NCBI RefSeq assembly: GCF_013522825.1
Contig: NZ_JAAMQZ010000039.1
Coordinates: forward strand, 1-42,662
Reading direction: 5' to 3'
Origin: Stutzerimonas stutzeri
GTDB taxonomy: Bacteria > Pseudomonadota > Gammaproteobacteria > Pseudomonadales > Pseudomonadaceae
Length of the DNA stretch: 42,662 bases
Below are positions 1 through 6,340 of this stretch, in pieces; position 1 is the stretch's first letter, and every line of letters starts with the position of its first letter. The notes beneath the pieces are model-generated. The model did not search any database. It was not told the origin of the DNA and saw nothing but the letters and a program-made list of their open reading frames with translations. A program made the position numbers and the translations under genes.

Positions 1-88
1 CACTGACGAATTCACTTTGGCGGCGGCGGTGCAGAACCTGCGACGCATGGCCAAGCTTTTGCCTCAAGGGCCACCGCTCACGGGATAG
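1..88 (+). CDS. C-terminal end of an IS transposase (partial, enters from left edge)
   Basis: An open frame runs in from the left edge and ends at TAG 86-88. The last 28 residues (ending NLRRMAKLLPQGPPLTG) resemble the C-terminal tail of IS1182/IS5-type DDE transposases, which often end in a helix of the kind FTLAAAAQNLRRMAKLL. The remaining 200 bp up to about 300 would be the terminal non-coding part of that element. The catalytic domain lies outside the window, so the family assignment rests on a short motif only. Confidence 0.5.
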   Translation, partial: TDEFTLAAAVQNLRRMAKLLPQGPPLTG

Positions 89-316
89 GTACGCCTGCTG
101 AGAGCAGAAACCTTCAAATTAACCCTCAGGCCTGAGCAAGGACGCTCAGCGAAACGCCGAAAGGCAACCTGAAGTGGCTTGCAGTCACTTCGACAGCAGG
201 CACACCTGATCGGCAGGCCGCCGCTAAACCTACTTTTTCAACAGAATCGGCCGATTTCTGCCTGTCGCCACCGGCAGCAATGGCCAGCTCTCAGCCGATC
301 ATGGTTACTAAGCGTG
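89..316. other. Non-coding tail of the upstream IS element
   Basis: No gene is visible here. The stretch follows the transposase stop and is best read as the 3' non-coding end of the same insertion sequence. I could not identify the terminal inverted repeat because its partner is outside the window. Confidence 0.35.
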
Positions 317-432
317 CGGGTCAAACCCGATGCAAATCGGTAGTCAAATCGAATGCAACCGCCTGGTCAAGTGCAATGCAAATGAGTGGTCAGTACGGAT
401 GCAATAAGGTGGTCAAGTCCGTGCAATTACGC
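317..432. repeat. Five degenerate 22-23 bp tandem repeats, IS21-type terminus
   Basis: The unit is roughly GGTCAAnnnnGATGCAAnn. The TGCAA core recurs at 331, 354, 378, 400 and 422, and the (G/A)GTCA core at about 320, 343, 366, 388 and 411, so the period is 22-24 bp. Multiple short terminal repeats of about this length are typical of IS21-family ends, where they are transposase binding sites. No istA or istB is present in the window, so this is an end or a remnant. Confidence 0.5.
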
Positions 433-481
433 ACCTACATGCCTTAGGGATGGGGCAGGATCGTCGGCGCAGTGGATCACA

Positions 482-564
482 ACCACTGGAATGGCTAGGC
501 AGAACCTCCAGCACGGGCGGGTCACAATCACTGGAACCGGTGGGCAGCATCACTGGAATACACA
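482..564. mobile_element. IS21-like terminus inserted in umuC
   Basis: Read on the minus strand from 564 the sequence begins TGTGTATTCCAGTGATG and repeats the motif TTCCAGTG(A/G)T three times (about 550-559, 528-536 and 482-490). The TG tip and the multiple internal repeats fit an IS21-family end. The umuC frame stops matching its family exactly at 565/564, which fixes the junction. The repeat differs from that at 317-432, so two different elements seem to have met here. Confidence 0.5.
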
Positions 565-744
565 GCGCAGCTCGAACACCGGCTGGCCCATTTTTATGCC
601 GAGCGCCTTGGCTTGGTCATTACGGCTGACCACACATCCATCTCCGTTGCTGGCGACCACCACGGCAGAGTCACGCAGCCACGGCTCGAACAGGATCTGC
701 GCCGAGCAGTAGAAGGCGTTTGCGTCGATCAAGGCGATAGTCAT
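565..744 (-). pseudogene. umuC: Truncated DNA polymerase V catalytic subunit UmuC/RulB (first 60 codons)
   Basis: The 60 residues from MTIALIDANAFYCSA through NGDGCVVSRNDQAKALGIKMG are the N-terminal start of a Y-family polymerase (UmuC, RulB, MucB), including the DANAFY metal-binding motif and the DGCVVSRN finger region. The family is about 420 residues long. Here homology ends after codon 60 (FELR) at the tip of an IS21-like element, and only four further codons follow before a stop. The start lies just downstream of the ATPase stop at 763, so this was the last gene of an SOS operon. The polymerase cannot be functional. Confidence 0.88.
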
Positions 745-762
745 GGCAGCCAGCCAGCGGGG

Positions 763-1884
763 TCAGTCTTGGTCATCGTCCAGCAAAACCCGCCGCAGGT
801 AGCTTTGCAAGGCGCCGTCCTCAATGCTCCAACTGCCGTGGTCGAGGTTACCGATCAGTTCGGCTCGCTGCAGGCGTTTGAGCGCTGACTGCACCTGAGT
901 CGTCGTAGGCGCTATTCCGCTGGGGAGTTCATCACCGAGCCTCTTGCGGTATTCAGCCGAGAACAAGGATTCGCCAGTGAGAATGCCCACAAGCAATGCC
1001 TGATCCAGCGGAGCCAAGCTCTCGATCAGGGTGGCAAACTGGCCTTCGTCCAGCATGGAAGCCCAGACGATTTTATCCGCCTCAACTACGGGCAGGTTTT
1101 GCGTCAGGCTCAGGTTGTAAATCTCGCGCAAATGCTTGGGCATCATTCCCCGCCGCACATACAACGAGAACGCCTCGGCGGCTTCCCAGGTTCGGCCGGT
1201 GGCTTCGAGATACAAGGCGGCAAGGTGCTGCGCGAACTCCATACCCAGCTCAGGGAAACTGACCTCGGAACCGTACTGGTAGAAAGGGGCTTTGCTGCGC
1301 CGGAACATGCGCGCCAGACCATGCTGAGAAGAGCCGGTAAACACGGCATAGACCTTACCTTGCGCGCCCTGCAGAAGCGTGCGCAGCGTGGCGGTGAACG
1401 TCTCGAATTCCTTGCGCGTGGCGAGGTGCTGAACCTCGTCGATGATCAGCAGGGCTTTGCCTTTGCCAAGCTGGCTGAATCGCTCGAAAAGCTCGGGTAG
1501 GACAAGGCCCGCGTCATCGGCTAGATCGAGGCCAACGGTCACTCCGTCCGCGCCGGCACCGGCGTTCACGCCACTTATCACCTGACCGGGCCTCGTAAAC
1601 CGTAGCAAGGTGCGCCGGACAAAGCCGGTACCATGAATGGCCTCCTGCAACGCTCGCGCGATAACCCGCTCCGGGTGATCCTTGTCCAGCCATAGGTCAG
1701 CGGTCGCTACGAGAAACCCCTTGTCTCTGGCCATTGGAATCAGATCGTTGCGCACGAACGTGGTTTTGCCTTTTCGACGCGGAGCGAAAATGGTCGTGGC
1801 AGTCTGGATGTTGTTCTCGAAGCCCAGCAAAATGGACTCGGCCAGCGCGAGCCGGGGGAAGTGCAGACGATCCTTGATGGTCAT
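763..1884 (-). CDS. AAA-type ATPase encoded between umuD and umuC
   Basis: This 373-residue protein has a P-loop (APRRKGKT, about residues 34-41, of the A-x4-GKT form) and a Walker B strand (ALLIIDEVQHL, about 144-154) followed by a sensor-like TGSSQ stretch, so it is an ATP-binding protein of the AAA/STAND type. The C-terminal third may be a winged-helix region. It lies 75 bp after umuD and 18 bp before umuC' on the same strand, which suggests cotranscription with the SOS mutagenesis genes. Classical umuDC and rulAB operons lack such a gene. It also has its own promoter-like element (1921-1949). The function is unknown; a role in loading or clearing the polymerase is inference only. Confidence 0.8.
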   Translation of the reverse strand: MTIKDRLHFPRLALAESILLGFENNIQTATTIFAPRRKGKTTFVRNDLIPMARDKGFLVATADLWLDKDHPERVIARALQEAIHGTGFVRRTLLRFTRPGQVISGVNAGAGADGVTVGLDLADDAGLVLPELFERFSQLGKGKALLIIDEVQHLATRKEFETFTATLRTLLQGAQGKVYAVFTGSSQHGLARMFRRSKAPFYQYGSEVSFPELGMEFAQHLAALYLEATGRTWEAAEAFSLYVRRGMMPKHLREIYNLSLTQNLPVVEADKIVWASMLDEGQFATLIESLAPLDQALLVGILTGESLFSAEYRKRLGDELPSGIAPTTTQVQSALKRLQRAELIGNLDHGSWSIEDGALQSYLRRVLLDDDQD

Positions 1885-1920
1885 GAATATGCACCTTTAT
1901 GCGATTCTGAATAATTATTC

Positions 1921-1949
1921 ATTTTTGCATAATCCCGCATAAACCCAAC
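1921..1949 (-). promoter_or_regulatory. TTGGGT-class promoter before the ATPase gene
   Basis: On the minus strand TTGGGT (1948-1943) is followed after 16 bp by AAAAAT (1926-1921), preceded by G two bases earlier. The start codon is at 1884, 65 bp from the motif start. It matches the shared promoter pattern of this plasmid, and would let the ATPase be made without SOS induction. Confidence 0.5.
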
Positions 1950-1959
1950 ACCCCGCAAC

Positions 1960-2403
1960 TCATCTGGCGGCGCCCATCTGGCGCAACACCCAGATGCACA
2001 CCCCCCAAACCTCCAAGGTTTCTGCCTCGCCCAGCACAATCGGCGGATACGCCGGGTTCGTGGCCACGAGGGAGAAATTGCCTTGTTCATCCTTGGCCAG
2101 CTCCTTGACGGTGAACTCGCATCCGATGATGGCCAGCACCACATCGCCGACCTTGGCCTCCTTCGCCTTATCCACCACCAGGATGTCGCCGTCGCGGATG
2201 CCCGTCCCGAGCATCGAGTCCCCTGACGCGCGAAAGAGGAAAATCGAGCCGGTCGGCCTGATACCCACCAGCTCATCGAGCGATAGATCCGGTACCGCGT
2301 AGTCGGCCGCTGGCGAGGGGAACCCGCAGCTCACAGGCCCAGCCAGGGGGAGTGGTTGACGAGAGGCATTGGGCGAGAGCTTGGCAGTGAGCTGGATCAT
2401 CAT
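1960..2403 (-). CDS. umuD: UmuD/RulA-type SOS mutagenesis peptidase (S24)
   Basis: This is a self-cleaving S24 (LexA-like) protein that, after RecA-stimulated cleavage, forms UmuD' as the accessory subunit of polymerase V. From the start at 2403 it is 147 residues. A Cys-Gly cleavage site is visible at 26-27 (VSCGFPS), the catalytic serine at 63 (SGDSM) and the lysine at about 100 (EFTVKEL). The ATG at 2403 lies 10 bp downstream of a LexA box; the open frame extends further upstream but that part has no family match and would cross the operator. Its partner umuC is truncated downstream, so the system is probably defunct for mutagenesis unless another UmuC is supplied. Confidence 0.9.
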   Translation of the reverse strand: MMIQLTAKLSPNASRQPLPLAGPVSCGFPSPAADYAVPDLSLDELVGIRPTGSIFLFRASGDSMLGTGIRDGDILVVDKAKEAKVGDVVLAIIGCEFTVKELAKDEQGNFSLVATNPAYPPIVLGEAETLEVWGVCIWVLRQMGAAR

Positions 2404-2413
2404 GCGAAACCAA

Positions 2414-2433
2414 TACTGTACATATGGACAGTA
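2414..2433 (-). promoter_or_regulatory. LexA binding site (SOS box) of umuD
   Basis: The 20 bp TACTGTACATATGGACAGTA has the CTGT-N8-ACAG arrangement with symmetric TA flanks, a near-perfect SOS box. It sits immediately upstream of the umuD start at 2403, as expected for LexA repression of this operon. Confidence 0.9.
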
Positions 2434-2497
2434 TTCTAGTGCGGCACCCTGAATCCTGAAACGAGTTTTTCTCCTGGGGATACCAGTGATTGCTCGC

Positions 2498-2526
2498 CTT
2501 GGGTTTCTCCGACTCCATGCAAGCCT
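2498..2526 (+). promoter_or_regulatory. TTGGGT-class promoter before the 2575 gene
   Basis: CTTGGGTTT at 2498-2506, 16 bp spacer, -10-like AAGCCT at 2521-2526 with G at 2519. It lies 77 bp before the ATG. Confidence 0.5.
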
Positions 2527-2574
2527 GTTCTCGCGGGGATTGGTCCCGCAAATAATCACAGCGGAGTCACTGAG

Positions 2575-3120
2575 ATGGACGAGCTTGGAAAAGCACGCGG
2601 TCGCAAATTTGCGGCCCAAATTGAGAACGCTGGATGGGTGCTGGACGCCGGTCAGGAGGATGAAACGTCTTCTGGAGGCTTCTGGCTCTATTCCTACAGC
2701 ATTCCGCAGGGCTCGCGGCTAGTTGCTCAGCTTACACCCGAGGGGTATCGCGCTATGTGCTCGGGCGAAATGCTGAAACACGCTGCCGGCCTGAGTCCTG
2801 TTGGTGTCCTTGGAGGCGCCTTGGCTCATTACGATGCGTTGTGCCCTGAAAGGCGGGATCGGACATCCTCTCGTGATCTGGCTCTGGCTTTGGCTTTGTA
2901 TGCCAGCCATACCCAGACGCTCAAGGCTTTGCCAAAGCTTCAAGGTGGCCTGTCGCTGCACTTCATGGTCTTCGATTGGCATACCGCTCAGGGCGCGCGC
3001 ATTTTGAAGCCAGGTGCAGCTGGTAACCCCTCCCCCATTACACCCGCCGAACTGGAACGTTTTTCCGCGCGTGTGCTGTTCGAGCACTTGATCAATAACC
3101 CGAGTGAGCGGCCTGCATAG
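2575..3120 (+). CDS. Hypothetical protein, 181 aa
   Basis: I do not recognise this protein. It has no signal peptide, membrane segment or metal motif. The middle (about 75-135) is rich in Ala and Leu and likely helical. A GGAG ribosome binding site precedes the ATG by about nine bases, and a TTGGGT-class promoter is found 77 bp upstream. It is the first of four consecutive plus-strand genes of unknown role ending at 4278, between the SOS locus and oriV. Confidence 0.7.
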   Translation: MDELGKARGRKFAAQIENAGWVLDAGQEDETSSGGFWLYSYSIPQGSRLVAQLTPEGYRAMCSGEMLKHAAGLSPVGVLGGALAHYDALCPERRDRTSSRDLALALALYASHTQTLKALPKLQGGLSLHFMVFDWHTAQGARILKPGAAGNPSPITPAELERFSARVLFEHLINNPSERPA

Positions 3121-3208
3121 CTCCGGCTCCAGGAGAAATTTTCTTCTGGGCTTTGTAGGCATGTACGGCCCTCGCTGCCGGTAGCTAAGCAAAGGCGCGC
3201 CGGCTCAG

Positions 3209-3237
3209 CTTGGGTTTCATCGGGTCAGCGATAGCCT
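3209..3237 (+). promoter_or_regulatory. TTGGGT-class promoter before the 3267 operon
   Basis: CTTGGGTTT at 3209-3217, 16 bp spacer, -10-like TAGCCT at 3232-3237 preceded by GA. It is 58 bp before the ATG at 3267 and is one of the best matches to the shared pattern. Confidence 0.6.
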
Positions 3238-3266
3238 GGAAGCATCCAAACAGCGAGGACATCCGT

Positions 3267-3758
3267 ATGCAACCCCTCAACTTTTCATTGATCTTCAGCG
3301 GCACCGTCAACCCGAATGGTGGTGATGAGGAGGCCACTGGGATCGCCATGCAACGCGGCGAGCTGTACGCCAATCTTGAGCAGATCGTTTGCGATATCAC
3401 AGGCAAGGGCCTGGTCACTGGTGACACGCCCGCCACTCTCGAAGATCACTCTCACCGCGTCCGTATCACTGAAGGCCGATTTGACATGATGGCCATGCCC
3501 GTTATCTCGACTGCGCACCTGGACCAAGCTACTGCTCAAGAGCTGAGCGAAAAGCCGGACGCTTGTAGCTGGGCCATCGTCGCCAATTACGGCGCTGGCA
3601 TGTTCATTCGCTTCTTGGAGCAAGAGGGGCTGGAAGCCGAGCTGCCGCAGTGTGCCGCTGATATTCGCCAGTGGCTCAAGCGTCAGGGGCTCGATGGCTG
3701 GGTGCGCCTGGATCGGGACTGGGATTCCGTTGATGTCCTGAAGACCTACGAGTGGTAG
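3267..3758 (+). CDS. Hypothetical protein, 163 aa
   Basis: Not recognised. The protein (MQPLNFSLIFSG...) appears soluble and acidic, with an SD sequence (GAGGA) eight bases before the ATG at 3267; an in-frame start at 3210 would overlap the promoter and is rejected. It is the first gene of a three-gene operon: its stop overlaps the next start (GTG 3752), and the third gene overlaps the second by an ATGA. Confidence 0.75.
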   Translation: MQPLNFSLIFSGTVNPNGGDEEATGIAMQRGELYANLEQIVCDITGKGLVTGDTPATLEDHSHRVRITEGRFDMMAMPVISTAHLDQATAQELSEKPDACSWAIVANYGAGMFIRFLEQEGLEAELPQCAADIRQWLKRQGLDGWVRLDRDWDSVDVLKTYEW

Positions 3759-4024
3759 TGCCAGTGGCCCTTGAAAGATTTCATTTGCTCGGGCGGCGTA
3801 CCAGTGCCGCCTCCCTGGTGCTGCGGGGATGCTTCCAAGGAAAAGAGCTTGTTGAGGTTGCGCCTTGGTCCGGTGAACAAACGGACCATTGGCAGACCAC
3901 TGTCCAGCTGCGCTTGGAAGGGATCACTGCCATCGTTGAGTTCAACCTGTTCTTCCCAGATGGCGGGGAAGATCCTAAACGTGTGGATTTGATCCGATTG
4001 CCGAACCAGGAAGCACCGAGATGA
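3752..4024 (+). CDS. Hypothetical protein, 90 aa, GTG start
   Basis: Not recognised. The GTG at 3752 overlaps the preceding stop, and a second GTG at 3758 is possible. The protein is predicted mainly beta (VEVAPW..., AIVEFNLFFPDGG). Its TGA overlaps the ATG of the next gene in an ATGA, indicating translational coupling. Confidence 0.65.
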   Translation: MVVPVALERFHLLGRRTSAASLVLRGCFQGKELVEVAPWSGEQTDHWQTTVQLRLEGITAIVEFNLFFPDGGEDPKRVDLIRLPNQEAPR

Positions 4025-4278
4025 ACATTGAGCGTGTTAGTGGGCAGCGGCCATACGTGGCGAGCTGGCAGGCGTATGGCGGACACATGATGTATGTCGG
4101 TGTCTTCCCCTCACATGTCTGCGGTCAGGTGCTGCTGGCAACCGCGGAGTCCTCCGAAGCGGCAGGGTTTGTGTCCGGTGAAGCTTGCGCTGCCGCACTG
4201 ATGGCGTTCGGCTTCAAGGTTGACGGTGAAACGTGGATGGACATCGCTCCGATGTGCGGTCAGTTGGCGCTGTTCTGA
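4021..4278 (+). CDS. Hypothetical protein, 85 aa
   Basis: Not recognised. A small soluble protein with three cysteines scattered along it and no clear zinc motif. It is the last gene of the 3267-4278 operon and is followed by the oriV region. Confidence 0.65.
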   Translation: MNIERVSGQRPYVASWQAYGGHMMYVGVFPSHVCGQVLLATAESSEAAGFVSGEACAAALMAFGFKVDGETWMDIAPMCGQLALF

Positions 4279-4469
4279 TCGCCCTACTCGGTTTGGGTCT
4301 GGGACTCTGATTTCACTGGGTACCTGCATGCAAAGCAGCATTCGTTGCTCGCAAATTTGCGTGCTCCATAGTTACCAGATCAGAGGTGCGAGCAGCCAAG
4401 GTCCGCTCTTCCCCTGGTAGGGATGCCCTGTCGCTGCTAGCTGGCAAAGTTGGTCCGCAGGTGGTCGGC

Positions 4470-4492
4470 GTCGTGGGATCATGTCCCACGAC
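4470..4492. repeat. Perfect palindrome with 9 bp arms upstream of oriV
   Basis: GTCGTGGGA and TCCCACGAC are separated by TCATG. It is not followed by a T-run on either strand close enough to make a standard terminator, so a protein site or a structural element at the edge of the origin is more likely. Confidence 0.6.
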
Positions 4493-4617
4493 GGGGCTCG
4501 ATCCCACCTTGTCCACAACCACCTGCCCTTTTAAATCTTTTTTTCTTGTTTTATGGCTTGTTTTTAAAAGCTTTATCGGAACGCTCCAGCCCTTCTACCA
4601 TGCGGGTTTCAGAGGGG

Positions 4618-4724
4618 TCATGACTACAGATTCCCACCTTCATGACTACAGATTCCATGTCTCATGCCTACAGATTCCAGTCCTCATGACTACGGATTCC
4701 ATGCTTCGTGCTACAGATTCCATG
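4618..4724 (+). repeat. Iteron array A: five direct repeats, 22 bp period
   Basis: Copies of TCATGACTACAGATTCCATG begin at 4618, 4640, 4662, 4684 and 4706, exactly 22 bp apart. The first, third, fourth and fifth carry one or two changes. A DnaA-box-like CTATCCACA follows directly. These are Rep binding sites by analogy with other Rep_3 plasmids. Confidence 0.9.
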
Positions 4725-4924
4725 CGCTATCCACAGGCAGGTGCGAACGCGGGTTGAAGGGGCGAGTTCAGGGCTACAACAAAACAACCAATTTGTAAGG
4801 CTCAATCTTACGCTTTTGTTGTAGGTTTAGGCTTCCGGCACCTCTGAAGGCCGCTAAATCATTGATCTGCAAACAGTTTTCCTTTTATCGGAACCTTGAA
4901 CTACTTCCGATTGTCCCGCTGGCC

Positions 4925-5346
4925 TCACAGCTACAAATTCCATGCTGTGAGCATGATCAATGTCACGATTTTGAGCCGCAGATCGGTCGATGGGTGCGGC
5001 GTCATGACTACAAATTCCATGTTAAACAGCGCTCCGAACGGGCTCATGACTACAGATTCCATGTCATAACCCCGGCTTTGGAGCCCTCATGACTACAAAT
5101 TCCAGGCTTCATGACTACAGATTCCAGGTGGAAAACCTCCCCCCTCTCGGCGTCATGACTACAGATTCCATGCAAAGTGATCGGGCCGGAACGTCTCATG
5201 ACTACAAATTCCATGCTCCCAACCAAGGCGGCGTGGCCTTATGACTACAGATTCCATGCTGAAATGACCTCAGGAAAACCTCATGACTACAGATTCCAGG
5301 TCGAGAAGATGGCCCGTATCGAGCTGTCGTGACTACAGATTCCATT
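4925..5346 (+). repeat. Iteron array B: ten direct repeats, about 43 bp period
   Basis: Copies of TCATGACTACARATTCCAKG begin at 4925, 5002, 5044, 5087, 5109, 5153, 5196, 5239, 5281 and 5327. Most spacings are 42-46 bp, twice that of array A, with one 22 bp pair. Spacers between copies are unrelated. The last copy ends about 100 bp before repA, so array B may also serve in repA autoregulation. Confidence 0.9.
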
Positions 5347-5449
5347 ACCTGCCCGCACCGTGCGAGATATCTGCTGGATGGTCGGTTGGGGTTTCCGGGA
5401 AAGGCCTTTATGCTCAACACCCTGAATGACTTTTGACCGGGATTGAGGC

Positions 5450-6280
5450 ATGGGAGACATCATCACGACTGATAGCGTCGCCACAGAGCCAGACAGCGAC
5501 ACCAGCAATGAAACGATGATTTCGCCTCACGTTGTCTCCAAGCACAACGATCTGGTGGGCGCGTCCTATCGCTTGTCCGTGGCTGAGCAGCGGCTGATCC
5601 TGTTGGCCATCGCCAAGATCGATTCGCGTAAGCCCATGCCCAACGGGATCGTAGTCACCGCGCACGACTTCATGAGCCGGTACACGGTCAACAAGAGCGA
5701 TGCCTACACCCAGCTCCAGGATGCCGCCAAGCAGCTGTTCAACGCCAAGATCACCTCCATCACCGGGACTGGCAAAGGCCGGGCGATCCACGAGGTTCGC
5801 TGGGTCGAGCGCTGCACCTATGTCAAAGGCGAAGGCCGGGTAGAGCTTCTTTTCTCCACGACCGTTAAGCCATATCTCTCCAGGCTGATCGGCCATTACA
5901 CGTCCTACGACCTTTGGCGTGTTTCCGGCATCGAATCAACCTATAGCTTTCGACTCTTTGAGATGCTGATGCAGTACAAGTCGAAAGGATGGCTTTACAT
6001 CACAGTTGAGGAGCTGCGTCGGCGCCTCCAGCTCGGCGAGGCCTATGAGCGCTTTAGTAATCTTCGCAGTCGTGTAATCGATGCTTCAGTTAAAGAGCTG
6101 CGCAATAAATGCAGCATGGAACTGGACTACGAGTTAATAAAAGAGCATCGGACAGTTAAGGCAATTAAATTCAACTTTAGATTGCTCGATCAAATGACAC
6201 TCCAGTTCCAGAATGGGAGTTTTCCGCCTGAGGATCTTGAGCAAGATATGAACGATATCATTGCTGAGCCCGAAAGTTAG
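5450..6280 (+). CDS. repA: Replication initiator RepA (Rep_3 superfamily)
   Basis: A 276-residue protein with the Rep_3 pattern: the early segment VSKHNDLVGASYRLSVAEQRL, typical of the first winged helix, and a second winged-helix half with TYSFRLFEML and LRRRLQLGEAYERFSNLRSRVI. It should bind the iterons lying immediately upstream on the same strand and open oriV. Length and order (iterons then rep) are normal for the family. The upstream sequence has a weak TTGGGG box (5385) with TATGCT 17 bp later, a looser version of the plasmid's shared promoter. Codon use becomes more A+T rich after about residue 180. Confidence 0.92.
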   Translation: MGDIITTDSVATEPDSDTSNETMISPHVVSKHNDLVGASYRLSVAEQRLILLAIAKIDSRKPMPNGIVVTAHDFMSRYTVNKSDAYTQLQDAAKQLFNAKITSITGTGKGRAIHEVRWVERCTYVKGEGRVELLFSTTVKPYLSRLIGHYTSYDLWRVSGIESTYSFRLFEMLMQYKSKGWLYITVEELRRRLQLGEAYERFSNLRSRVIDASVKELRNKCSMELDYELIKEHRTVKAIKFNFRLLDQMTLQFQNGSFPPEDLEQDMNDIIAEPES

Positions 6281-6290
6281 GTAGCGCTGG

Positions 6291-6319
6291 TTTGGGTATT
6301 TCAGGTCGCGCGGGACAAT
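6291..6319 (+). promoter_or_regulatory. TTGGGT-class promoter before the methylase gene
   Basis: TTTGGGTAT at 6291-6299, 16 bp spacer, -10-like GACAAT at 6314-6319. It lies 50-57 bp from the candidate starts at 6341 and 6347. Confidence 0.5.
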
Positions 6320-6340
6320 TTGGTCATTCCCTTATAGGTG

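Larger units (their letters stand above)
4279..5449. other. oriV: Plasmid replication origin region (oriV)
   Basis: No convincing gene lies here. In order it holds a perfect 9 bp palindrome (4470-4492), two DnaA-box-like sites one mismatch from TTATCCACA (4509-4517 and 4727-4735), an A+T-rich tract (about 4528-4575), five iterons at 22 bp period (4618-4724), a second A+T-rich spacer and ten more iterons (4925-5346), then repA. This is the full set of parts expected of an iteron-controlled theta origin. Confidence 0.85.

Noticed and set aside
386..712. Plus-strand open frame across the IS21-like ends and umuC'
   Set aside because: It crosses terminal repeats and the antisense of umuC, has low-complexity composition and no family match.
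4281..4310. TTTGGGTCT box after the 4278 gene as another member of the promoter class
   Set aside because: No A and T at the required -10 positions and no gene in the expected distance.
4618..5346. CRISPR array suggested by regular repeats with unrelated spacers
   Set aside because: The repeats are 19-20 bp with several variants, spacers are only 2-25 bp in most cases, no cas genes are near, and the repeats precede a Rep_3 initiator, so they are iterons.
5414..5896. Minus-strand frame opposite repA
   Set aside because: Antisense shadow of a well-supported Rep_3 gene.
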